64,000 bases of DNA. Origin: Brenneria izbisi. Its GTDB lineage: Bacteria > Pseudomonadota > Gammaproteobacteria > Enterobacterales > Enterobacteriaceae. A model generated the notes under the pieces. The model was given only the letters and a program-made list of their open reading frames with translations. It did no database searches and was not told the origin of the DNA. Both the position numbers and the translations under genes were made by a program. Numbering within the stretch: the stretch's first letter is position 1; each line of letters opens with the position of its first letter. The DNA lies in NCBI RefSeq assembly GCF_025840185.1, contig NZ_JAMPJU010000010.1, positions 79,437-143,436 on the forward strand. Reading direction: 5' to 3'. This document shows positions 30,092 to 40,083 of this stretch, one piece after another.

Positions 30092-30121
30092 AACCTCCGT
30101 TTTTCGGGGGTTTTGTTTTTT
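30092..30121 (+). terminator. rho-independent terminator after pfkA
   Basis: The stem AACCTCCG / CGGGGGTT (one G-T pair) has a T-rich loop and is followed by a long T-run. It separates pfkA from the hrp-type promoter just downstream. Confidence 0.9.
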
Positions 30122-30135
30122 TTCGCTCAAAGCGG

Positions 30136-30163
30136 GGAACGCGGACGTTTTTTCTGACACTTA
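30136..30163 (+). promoter_or_regulatory. hrp box-like promoter (HrpL sigma factor site)
   Basis: GGAACG, 15 bases, ACACTTA. The HrpL consensus is GGAACC-N15/16-CCACNNA, so 5 of 6 bases of the first block and 4 of 5 fixed bases of the second match, at exact allowed spacing. It lies about 80 bases upstream of the chaperone gene and right after the pfkA terminator. Confidence 0.7.
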
Positions 30164-30242
30164 CCCTATAGGCTTTACTATGGCACGGATGCCGTCACTA
30201 CTGGTAATTCAGGCGTGCTTGATATCGTTAAGGAGGGAGTGA

Positions 30243-30740
30243 ATGTCTGAGCCGAATTATGCTAGATCGCTGTTGCTGCGTTGGGTTGAGAAGCAGCCAT
30301 CCGCAGATGGAACGCCCAACGTTGAGACAGGCATTCCGGTCACGTTTAACGGGCAGGAACTGATTATAAGATTGCCTGGATCGCGGGAAACCCTGTTTGT
30401 TTTTATGCCGCTTTATTCGCTGGATTTCGAGCGCGATGGTGATCTGCTTGCGTTGGGCCTGATGCTGAATCTGGAGCCAGGCCTGATGTGTGGAGCGGCG
30501 ATCGGGCTGGAAGCGCAACAGCGCAGTCTGGTGCTGGCGGCCCATCAGTCCATTACATCGTTTGATGAGCGAGCGTTGAATGCGTGGCTGGAAAATGTGG
30601 TGAGCCTCGGTCTGCGCATCCGGGAGGATCTGACTTCGGTTGCCGGGGGACGCAAGGTATCGTCCAATAGTAAAACATCGTCCTTGTCCGGGCTTAGCCG
30701 TTATCGGCCTCACCCGTTTCATTCGCCGTTGTCGCGGTGA
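30243..30740 (+). CDS. Probable type III secretion chaperone (CesT/SycT-like)
   Basis: This is a 165-residue small protein. Its central part has the class I chaperone pattern: LLALGLMLNLEPGLMCGAAIGLEAQ.. with hydrophobic strands, followed by LVLAAHQSITSFDERALNAWLENVVSLGLRIREDL in pieces, ending in an amphipathic helix. The C-terminal 35 residues are Ser/Arg/Pro-rich and look disordered, making it longer than the usual 130-150 residues. GGAGG is just before the ATG. It lies 42 bases upstream of the YopT-like effector and behind an hrp-like box, so it most likely binds that effector for delivery. The family assignment is by pattern and context. Confidence 0.7.
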   Translation: MSEPNYARSLLLRWVEKQPSADGTPNVETGIPVTFNGQELIIRLPGSRETLFVFMPLYSLDFERDGDLLALGLMLNLEPGLMCGAAIGLEAQQRSLVLAAHQSITSFDERALNAWLENVVSLGLRIREDLTSVAGGRKVSSNSKTSSLSGLSRYRPHPFHSPLSR

Positions 30741-30782
30741 GCCTGTCCTATAGATTTATTTAAACATCACGAGATCGTTACT

Positions 30783-31796
30783 ATGCGTATTCATCAGACG
30801 ACTTTACCTGAGATAACCGCTTCACTATCGCCCGCCAAAAGCAAGGCGCCGCAAACGCCCCATTTGGGCGTCATGCAGGAGCAGGCGGCATTCACGCCAT
30901 TGAGCCAGAAGGCGGGACACGCCGATTTTTCGTTGCATGGGTTACTCAATAAGCTGCCCTCCATGCCTATTTCTATTTCACTGCCTTCCATGAGCCAGCT
31001 TTTTGCCAGTGGGAAGGATGTGGGCATCGATATGTTGGGTAAGAAACCGAAAATGTATGAATCGAATCTGGAAATATCGTGTAAAGACAATGGAGGGAAA
31101 GCCCTCATGATGGAGCAGGATGACTACCTGCAAGCGTTGAAAACGCAACTGTCCAGTAAGAAAAAAGAGGTACAAGATATAATGGGTGGCGCCTGTTTTG
31201 GATTGTCGATGGTTTGGTTGCTGGGACGGCACAGTGGTCTGGATGATAATACGGTGACGAGTAATATGCTGGGCTATGATGTGGATGAAGATGAGATCAC
31301 ATCACAAACCAAGGCGAAACACGGCGTCGAGCAAATCCACTTCATCCAGAAAACGGTTCAAAGAGACATTGGTATGGATGGTCATCTGGATGACAAGCGA
31401 TTTAGCGGCGTCACGCCAGTCATTCGACATTACGATGTCATGCAGCGTATGGCGAATGCGATAAAGATGTCCGTCGTTCCGGTGGCTGGCGAAACACCGT
31501 TTGTACTGCTTAGTCGCCAGTCGGGGCTTGGTTATGGCCTGGCGCGTGATGCATTGCGAGACGGGCATGAACAACTTTTTTCGGTGCAGTCTGATAAGCA
31601 TGCTATGGCGATCTACTCGAATGGTCGCGATCAGTATGCGTTTTACGATCCTAATAACGGCATGTTCAGTTTTCAGAGTAAAGACAACTTTTCTAATTTT
31701 ATGAACAAGATAGGGAAAATGCTGGAAGTATCATCCGAAAAGTTGGGCGACGGCGATCCGAGTCAACTGATGATTATGGAACTGAAAGTACATTAA
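30783..31796 (+). CDS. Predicted type III effector, YopT/AvrPphB-family (C58) cysteine protease
   Basis: This is a 337-residue protein with a C58 peptidase signature: GGACFGLSMVWL with C138, DKHAMAIY with H273, and QYAFYDPNNGMF with D289. The His-Asp spacing of 16 equals that reported for YopT (H258, D274), and the FYDPN.G.F block is characteristic. The first 50 residues are rich in Ser, Thr, Pro and Gln and poor in acidic residues, like type III secretion signals. YopT-class proteases cleave host targets such as prenylated Rho GTPases or RLCK kinases. The host target here is unknown. It lies after a chaperone gene and an hrp-like promoter. Composition looks more A/T-rich than the flanking core genes, consistent with horizontal gain. 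Confidence 0.82.
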   Translation: MRIHQTTLPEITASLSPAKSKAPQTPHLGVMQEQAAFTPLSQKAGHADFSLHGLLNKLPSMPISISLPSMSQLFASGKDVGIDMLGKKPKMYESNLEISCKDNGGKALMMEQDDYLQALKTQLSSKKKEVQDIMGGACFGLSMVWLLGRHSGLDDNTVTSNMLGYDVDEDEITSQTKAKHGVEQIHFIQKTVQRDIGMDGHLDDKRFSGVTPVIRHYDVMQRMANAIKMSVVPVAGETPFVLLSRQSGLGYGLARDALRDGHEQLFSVQSDKHAMAIYSNGRDQYAFYDPNNGMFSFQSKDNFSNFMNKIGKMLEVSSEKLGDGDPSQLMIMELKVH

Positions 31797-31871
31797 GTGA
31801 TGGTGAGGCGGAAATGCCTTTCGCCTCTCATGTTGTTCGCTTATCGCCTGAGATAGCAGGCAACCCTGTCG

Positions 31872-31896
31872 TCCCGCTTTTATGGCGGGATTTCTT
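31872..31896 (+). terminator. possible terminator after the effector gene
   Basis: The stem TCCCGC / GCGGGA has a 7-base loop and is followed by TTTCTT. The stem is short and the T-run imperfect. The remaining 300-base gap before aguB shows no gene. Confidence 0.5.
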
Positions 31897-32099
31897 ATTA
31901 TTACCCTCAGCCGAATAACTGGCATAATGCGCCTGTCATTGCCGGTGAATACCTGGCTGGGGTATTCCTGATCGCGCATGAGATGGCTTGTTGACCTAAA
32001 CTCGTTATGGTTGCGCCCGTCGCCGTTGGATCGTACATACTGCTGATATCCGCGCTGCGTAAGCAGGCGGGTATACATAGATATTATTGAGGTTTTCGC

Positions 32100-32984
32100 A
32101 TGAAAAAAGTTACCGTTGCCGCAACACAAATGGCGTGCTCCTGGGATCTGCCCAGCAATATTGACAACGCTGAAAAACTGGTGCGACAAGCGCATGCAAA
32201 AGGCGCGCAGATTATCCTGATCCAGGAACTGTTTGCCGCGCCCTATTTCTGTATCGATCAAAGCCCGGAACACTACGCATTGGCTGAGGTGCTGGAAACC
32301 AGCCCGCTGATTAAACATTTTTCCGCATTGGCGGCGGAACTGGAAGTGGTGCTGCCGCTGAGCTTTTTTGAGCGCGCCAACAATGCTTACTACAATTCGC
32401 TGGTGATGATCGACGCGGATGGTTCCGTACTCGATCTGTACCGCAAAACCCATATTCCGAATGGTCCGGCATATCAGGAGAAGCAATTCTTTATTCCGGG
32501 CGATAGCGGTTTTAAAGTCTGGCAAACCCGCTACGCGAAAATCGGCGTGGGCATCTGTTGGGATCAATGGTTCCCGGAAACCGCGCGCAGCCTGGCGTTG
32601 CAGGGCGCGGAGTTGATTTTCTACCCGACAGCCATTGGTTCGGAACCGGCTTACCCGGAGATCGACAGCCAACCACACTGGACGCGTGTCCAGCAAGGCC
32701 ACGCAGCGGCGAATCTGGTGCCGGTGATTGCCTCTAACCGTATCGGCACTGAAGCCAGCAAATATATTGATGGTCTGGAAATGACCTTCTACGGATCGTC
32801 TTTCATTGCCGATCAAACTGGGGCGCTGGTGGCGCAGGCCAATAAAACCGATGAAACCGTATTGGTTCATGAATTTGATTTAGATGCCATTGCCGCGCAA
32901 CGCGCATCCTGGGGGCTGTTCCGTGATCGTCGACCAGACATGTATGGCGTGATCGCTAGTTCTGACGGCAAGACCCGGAGATAA
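32100..32984 (+). CDS. aguB: N-carbamoylputrescine amidase
   Basis: This 294-residue nitrilase-superfamily enzyme converts N-carbamoylputrescine to putrescine, CO2 and ammonia. The catalytic triad is E43 (ILIQELFAAPYF), K116 (LYRKTHIPNG) and C153 (GVGICWDQWFPE). It is directly upstream of aguA with 3 bases between the genes, so the two form a complete agmatine-to-putrescine pathway. The start is ATG at 32100 after GAGGTT. Confidence 0.95.
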   Translation: MKKVTVAATQMACSWDLPSNIDNAEKLVRQAHAKGAQIILIQELFAAPYFCIDQSPEHYALAEVLETSPLIKHFSALAAELEVVLPLSFFERANNAYYNSLVMIDADGSVLDLYRKTHIPNGPAYQEKQFFIPGDSGFKVWQTRYAKIGVGICWDQWFPETARSLALQGAELIFYPTAIGSEPAYPEIDSQPHWTRVQQGHAAANLVPVIASNRIGTEASKYIDGLEMTFYGSSFIADQTGALVAQANKTDETVLVHEFDLDAIAAQRASWGLFRDRRPDMYGVIASSDGKTRR

Positions 32985-32987
32985 TTC

Positions 32988-34076
32988 ATGTCACAATTAA
33001 CCACCCCGCATCAGGATGGCTTTGTTATGCCTGCGGAATGGGCGCCGCAGGACGCGGTATGGATGATTTGGCCCTATCGCCGGGATAACTGGCGTGAAGA
33101 AGGTGTTCCCGCGCAGCAAACCTTTGCCCAGGTTGCACAAGCCATTACGCAGACCACGCCGGTGATCATGGGCGTACCCGCGCACTGTATGGCGGATGCG
33201 CAACGTGTGATGCCTGCGAGCGTGACGTTGGTCGACATGGAAAGCGATGATGCCTGGATGCGTGACACCGGGCCGACGATGGTCGTGAATAAGAGCGGGG
33301 AGCGCCGTGGCATCGACTGGCAGTTTAATGCCTGGGGCGGTGAGAGGGGCGGTCTGTATGAAGACTGGCGGCAGGATGAAAAGGTGGCGGCGCAGGTGTT
33401 GGCTTATCATCAGAATGCACGCTATGCCGCGCCTCTGATTCTGGAAGGCGGCGCAATTCATACGGATGGCGAAGGGACTTTGCTGACCACGGCAGAGTGC
33501 CTGCTGAATCCAAATCGCAATCCGCATCTGAGCAAAGCGCAGATCGAGCAACTGATGCGCGATTATCTGGGCATATCGACGATTATCTGGTTGGAAGAAG
33601 GCGTTTATAACGACGAAACCGACGGTCATATCGACAATATGTGCTGCTTTGTTCGTCCCGGCGAAGTTGCGCTGCACTGGACGGATGACGAAAGTGATCC
33701 GCAATATGCACGTTCAATGGCGGCTTATGAGGTGCTTTCCCGCGTCAAGGATGCGCAAGGGCGGCAGTTGAAAATCTGGAAGTTGCCAGCGCCGGGGCCA
33801 CTGTATGCCACGGCGGAAGAAGCGCAAGGCGTGGATAGCGGCAATGCGGTTGAGCGTCTGGCGGGCTCGCGTCTGGCGGGCTCTTACGTTAATTTTCTGA
33901 TTAGCAATGGGCAGATTATTTTTCCACTGCTGGATGAAAAAACGGACGACATTGCCCGCGACCGACTGCAACAAATGTTCCCGGATTATCGGATAAGCGG
34001 CGTACCCGCACGCGAAATTCTGCTGGGCGGCGGTAATATCCACTGTATTACGCAGCAAATCCCCGCGGTGCAGTAA
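32988..34076 (+). CDS. aguA: Agmatine deiminase
   Basis: This 362-residue guanidino-group-modifying enzyme converts agmatine to N-carbamoylputrescine plus ammonia, feeding AguB. Family motifs are visible: [11 protein letters not shown] (substrate aspartates), [24 protein letters not shown] (catalytic His) and, near the C-terminus, [13 protein letters not shown] with nucleophile C353. Agmatine is abundant in plants, and the pathway gives the bacterium polyamine, carbon and nitrogen. The gene ends directly in a duplicated terminator sequence. Confidence 0.95.
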   Translation: MSQLTTPHQDGFVMPAEWAPQDAVWMIWPYRRDNWREEGVPAQQTFAQVAQAITQTTPVIMGVPAHCMADAQRVMPASVTLVDMESDDAWMRDTGPTMVVNKSGERRGIDWQFNAWGGERGGLYEDWRQDEKVAAQVLAYHQNARYAAPLILEGGAIHTDGEGTLLTTAECLLNPNRNPHLSKAQIEQLMRDYLGISTIIWLEEGVYNDETDGHIDNMCCFVRPGEVALHWTDDESDPQYARSMAAYEVLSRVKDAQGRQLKIWKLPAPGPLYATAEEAQGVDSGNAVERLAGSRLAGSYVNFLISNGQIIFPLLDEKTDDIARDRLQQMFPDYRISGVPAREILLGGGNIHCITQQIPAVQ

Positions 34077-34113
34077 AAAATCGCCGGGAGCGATTTTTAA
34101 CGCAGCAACGCGG
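34075..34113 (+). repeat. tandem direct repeat, copy 1: duplicated terminator hairpin
   Basis: This 39-base unit overlaps the last base pair of the aguA stop. It contains AAAAATCGC / GCGATTTTT around CGGGA, a stem with an A-run before it and a T-run after it that can end transcription in both directions. The second copy begins 74 bases later and differs at one base. Confidence 0.88.
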
Positions 34114-34148
34114 CGGCCCGAAGGGGAAAGGCAGGGATAGCCTTTTAT

Positions 34149-34187
34149 AAAAAATCGCCGGGAGCGATTTTTAACGCCGCAACGCGG
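34149..34187 (+). repeat. tandem direct repeat, copy 2: duplicated terminator hairpin
   Basis: This is the second copy of the 39-base unit, with one base different (GCCGCAACGCGG instead of GCAGCAACGCGG). It lies between aguA and convergent tpiA, so two bidirectional terminators protect the boundary. Confidence 0.88.
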
Positions 34188-34249
34188 TACTCAGAACAAT
34201 TAATATGGCGAACATTGTTGTCCGCCATGATTCTCATGCCGACGCAAAC

Positions 34250-35047
<798 letters not shown>

Positions 35048-35143
35048 TCAATATATAACTGTCTGTCGACAGCGTAACCTGCCCACAGTATAAAGACGAA
35101 ATGTGATCGTGACTCTGTTTTTCGTCATTAATTGCCCTGTTGA

Positions 35144-35734
35144 TCACGGTTCAGATAGCGTTAGCTTAATCGGTTCAACAGCAAACGTTAGCCCTTTTTC
35201 GGCGTTATCTGCCACAACGTAACGCATTGCTCCCTCCGTTTGTTGATAAAAGTGCTGGCCTGTGCCTTTTGTTATCAGTTCGGTGACTTTGGCGATGCTC
35301 TGCTCTTCCGTCAATGACGGAGAAAACGCGCGCGACAGCGCCGCCATATAATTGATGGCCAGTGTACGCGTCGCGTCGTTTTCTTCCTGTTGCGGCAACC
35401 AGGTAATTTGCAGCGTTTTGATCTTCCCTGTGCCTTTTTCCAGCGCTGTTGACGCATACAGGTGATCGTTGATTTTACTGGCGGCGCGCGTCAGCAGGCT
35501 GGCGGCGTTGCCGGTATCGACAACCCGAAATTCCCCAATGGGCAGCGTCGGATTGCTCAGGTTATAACGTGTGCGAAATTGGGCGATGGTTTGATCAAAT
35601 GTAGGGGCGCCTGCCAGCAGATAAGGGGCGGCGGTTGTGGTGTTTGAGGGCAAGCGCGGCTCGGGCCACGCAACGGACGGGTAGATCATCAGGGCGGAAA
35701 ACGTAAAAATTACAGCGATATGTTGTCGTGTCAT
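35144..35734 (-). CDS. yiiQ: YiiQ family exported protein (DUF1454)
   Basis: This is a 196-residue protein of unknown function with a signal peptide (residues 1-24, TRQHIAVIFTFSALMIYPSVAWP). It has the conserved position between tpiA and yiiR. The ATG at 35734 was preferred over a TTG at 35752. The rest shows no recognised catalytic motif. The name comes from synteny and general DUF1454 character. Confidence 0.82.
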   Translation of the reverse strand: MTRQHIAVIFTFSALMIYPSVAWPEPRLPSNTTTAAPYLLAGAPTFDQTIAQFRTRYNLSNPTLPIGEFRVVDTGNAASLLTRAASKINDHLYASTALEKGTGKIKTLQITWLPQQEENDATRTLAINYMAALSRAFSPSLTEEQSIAKVTELITKGTGQHFYQQTEGAMRYVVADNAEKGLTFAVEPIKLTLSEP

Positions 35735-35989
35735 AAGGATTTTATCAGGCAAACCGTGGTAATCAGTTTAGGCCAAAGGCGGCGATAACGATGCATGTCT
35801 GATTAAAGCGGCATTCGTGAGTGATTGTCAAAAGTCGTATCAAGATTACCACCCGGTTAATGTAAACTCAGCAGGAGAGGCCGGCGGGAAAAACGTCGTT
35901 GGCCGCAGCGCTTATCTCGCTGTTTAATGAAACAATATTTTCCCATTTCGCTTGATGGGGTTGGCTCTGTAATCAGGATTCTGTATTTG

Positions 35990-36412
35990 ATGATGCTACA
36001 GCAATGGTGTTTCTCGTTTAAAGGCCGTGTTGGTCGCCGTGATTTTTGGGTTTGGATGGCCGTCTGGCTGGTGCTGATGGCGGTGCTGTTTACCTTATCC
36101 GGTCAGAACTGGCTGGATATTCAATTTACGGCGTTCATTATTGTCGCGTTACTGTGGCCTACCGCGGCCATCGTGGTAAAACGCCTGCATGATCGCAACA
36201 AAAGCGGCTGGTGGGCGTTATTGATTATCGTCGCCTGGATCATGGCCGCCGGTAATTGGTCTATGTTGCCCGCCATCTGGCAATGGGGGATCGGACGGTT
36301 TATTCCGACGCTGATTGTCGTTATGGTCGTGCTGGACTGCGGCTTTTTTTTGGGTACGAAAGGTGAAAACCGATTTGGGCCTGAAGCGGAACCGTTAAAA
36401 TTCCGCTTCTGA
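35990..36412 (+). CDS. yiiR: YiiR family inner-membrane protein (DUF805)
   Basis: This is a 140-residue membrane protein with about four hydrophobic segments and the DUF805 signature: FSFKGRVGRRDFWVWM near the start, VVKRLHDRNKSGWWALL centrally, and GTKGENRFGP near the end. An in-frame extension upstream (from 35927) has no counterpart in E. coli YiiR. Two tandem ATGs at 35990 and 35993 fit the family start (LQQW). The function is unknown. It diverges from yiiQ and converges on fpr. Confidence 0.85.
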   Translation: MMLQQWCFSFKGRVGRRDFWVWMAVWLVLMAVLFTLSGQNWLDIQFTAFIIVALLWPTAAIVVKRLHDRNKSGWWALLIIVAWIMAAGNWSMLPAIWQWGIGRFIPTLIVVMVVLDCGFFLGTKGENRFGPEAEPLKFRF

Positions 36413-36449
36413 GCAGGCGTCTGGTTGTTCAGATGAGCCTGCGCGCCGA

Positions 36450-37196
36450 TCACCAGTAATGTTCACTGGTGATATGACCGGGTTTGCGACGCAGATGTTT
36501 GGTCATTTGTCGTTCGTCCTTCAGGACTTGTTGGGTATCGCGCACCATCTGGGGATTGCCGCACAGCATAACATGGCAGGTTGTCGCATCGATCGGCAGG
36601 CCTGCCGCTGTTTCCAGCGCTCCGCTGCTGATGAGCGCCGGAATACGGCCTGTCAATGATCCCACTTCTTCTTCACGACTGACCACGGTCTGAATACGCA
36701 ACTTACCGTTATAGCGTTGCTGTAACTGCTGCATCAGTGGCAGATAGCTTAAATCGCGGGCGAAACGCGCGGCGTGAACCAGTACGATGTCTTTAAAGCG
36801 TTCCAGATCTTTGCCTTCCTGGAGAATGGACAGATAAGGTCCGATCGCGGTGCCGGTCGCCAGCATCCATAGCGTTTCGCAAGGCGGAATTTCTTCCAGT
36901 ACGAAAAAGCCGGCGGCGTCCCTGGTGATCATCAGTTCCGCACCCGGTTGCATTGCATGTAAATGCGGGCTGAGTTTTCCTTCCGGCACGTTAACCAGAT
37001 AAAACTCAAGATTGTGGTCGCTGGGAGCGTTGACATAGGAATAGGCGCGTTGGACTTTTTCACCATTAAATTCCAGTGCAAGTTTGGCATATTGTCCGGC
37101 CGTAAACGGATCGGTGGGGGCATGAACCCGGATGCTGAACAGACTTTCTGTCCAGTGTTCTACCTGAATCACTCTGCCTGTCACCCATTCAGCCAT
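36450..37196 (-). CDS. fpr: Ferredoxin/flavodoxin-NADP+ reductase
   Basis: This 248-residue FAD enzyme moves electrons between NADPH and flavodoxin or ferredoxin. The FAD site is RAYSYVNAPSDHNLEFYLV near residues 50-70, and the NADP site begins MLATGTAIGPYLSIL. The protein ends in EHYW, as in E. coli Fpr, which is also 248 residues. The ATG at 37196 gives the standard MAEWVTG start. An upstream extension is not conserved. SoxS control is known in E. coli, but I could not define a site here. Confidence 0.96.
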   Translation of the reverse strand: MAEWVTGRVIQVEHWTESLFSIRVHAPTDPFTAGQYAKLALEFNGEKVQRAYSYVNAPSDHNLEFYLVNVPEGKLSPHLHAMQPGAELMITRDAAGFFVLEEIPPCETLWMLATGTAIGPYLSILQEGKDLERFKDIVLVHAARFARDLSYLPLMQQLQQRYNGKLRIQTVVSREEEVGSLTGRIPALISSGALETAAGLPIDATTCHVMLCGNPQMVRDTQQVLKDERQMTKHLRRKPGHITSEHYW

Positions 37197-37393
37197 TGTG
37201 CTGTACTCCTGTTTCTGTCTCTTGCCCTTGCGCTGGCGGTGCAATGGCAGGTGGTATGCGCATATCTTATTGCGCATTGTCTATACTGGTCACTTGTCTT
37301 ATGCCGGTCAGCAAGTGGCCGCTTTTAAGATACGCTATTTATTAACAACTGTGAAACAATCAGTTAGTCAATAGCGGGCGTCAGGTGGCCGGA

Positions 37394-38404
37394 TTACAGC
37401 AGGAAATCATGCAGCGTCCGATCTTTGCGATCGAGATAATGCGTGGACTTGATCCGGCGGATCGTCCGCGATTTACCGCGGATCAGCAATGTTTCTGTTG
37501 TGGCGATGTTTCCCTTGCGAGATATGCCTTCCAGCAAGTCGCCTTTGGTAATGCCCGTCGCTGAAAAAATCACGTTATCATTGCGCGCCATGTCGCCAAG
37601 TTGCAGCACTTTACCGGCTTCAATTCCCATTTGTCGACAGCGCGCCAGTTCATCTTCACCGATCCGGCGGTTTTCCGCGTTATCGCCTTTCACCTGATGA
37701 CGCGCCAGCAGGCGACCTTGCATATCCCCGTCGAGCGCCCGGATGACGGCGGCGGAAATCACCCCTTCCGGCGCGCCGCCAATACCGTATAACACATCAA
37801 CTTCGCTGTCTGGCATACAGGTAAGAATGGACGCGGCAACATCGCCGTCAGGTATGGCGAACACCTTCACCCCCAACTGCTGCATTTGTGCAATGCAGGC
37901 ATCGTGGCGCGGTTTAGCCAGCGTGATCACGGTTAACTGGTCGAGCGGTTTATTCAGCTTTTGGGCAATGTTGCGCAGATTGTCCGCCAGCGGCAGCGTC
38001 AAATCAATCGCGCCTTTTGCGTCAGGCCCGACGATCAGTTTTTCCATATACATATCCGGCGCGTGCAGAAACGTCCCTTTTTCACCGACGGCCAGTACCG
38101 CCAGGGCATTGGCCTGCCCCATGGCGGTCATTCGCGTGCCTTCTATGGGATCGACGGCAATATCCACGGCGTCGCCCTGACCGGTGCCGACTTGCTCACC
38201 GATGAAAAGCATCGGCGCTTCGTCGATTTCTCCTTCGCCAATCACAATCTGACCATTGATATTGACTTGATTGAGCATAATGCGCATGGACTGCACGGCT
38301 GCGTTGTCGGCTGCATTTTTGTCGCCACGGCCTAACCATTTATAGCCCGCCAGTGCCGCTGCTTCAGTGACGCGTGAGAATTCGATGGCTAATTCACGTT
38401 TCAT
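37394..38404 (-). CDS. glpX: Class II fructose-1,6-bisphosphatase
   Basis: This 336-residue gluconeogenic enzyme hydrolyses fructose-1,6-bisphosphate. Metal-binding and substrate motifs include IGEGEIDEAPML, DIAVDPIEGTRMTA and YGIGGAPEGVISAA, typical of GlpX. It follows glpK in the glpFKX order, but a strong minus-strand terminator lies between glpK and glpX, so its expression may be partly uncoupled. Confidence 0.97.
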   Translation of the reverse strand: MKRELAIEFSRVTEAAALAGYKWLGRGDKNAADNAAVQSMRIMLNQVNINGQIVIGEGEIDEAPMLFIGEQVGTGQGDAVDIAVDPIEGTRMTAMGQANALAVLAVGEKGTFLHAPDMYMEKLIVGPDAKGAIDLTLPLADNLRNIAQKLNKPLDQLTVITLAKPRHDACIAQMQQLGVKVFAIPDGDVAASILTCMPDSEVDVLYGIGGAPEGVISAAVIRALDGDMQGRLLARHQVKGDNAENRRIGEDELARCRQMGIEAGKVLQLGDMARNDNVIFSATGITKGDLLEGISRKGNIATTETLLIRGKSRTIRRIKSTHYLDRKDRTLHDFLL

Positions 38405-38486
38405 GGATACCTGTCTGTTGTCGATCGAGCAAGGGGAGAGTAAACGGGCAGGATTTTATCACAACGGATGGTCGCGGGAATAAATG

Positions 38487-38512
38487 AAAAACGGGCGCGG
38501 CAGGCGCGCCCG
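38487..38512 (-). terminator. terminator between glpK and glpX
   Basis: A perfect 8-bp GC stem (CGGGCGCG / CGCGCCCG on the minus strand) has a 5-base loop and is followed on the minus strand by TTTTTCATTTA. It lies just after the glpK stop. Confidence 0.85.
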
Positions 38513-38520
38513 CAACGGCA

Positions 38521-40083
<1,563 letters not shown>

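Noticed and set aside
31731..32870. Long 379-codon open frame on the minus strand opposite the effector end and aguB
   Set aside because: It runs antisense through the well-supported aguB gene, and its translation has no domain character. It is a shadow frame caused by codon bias.
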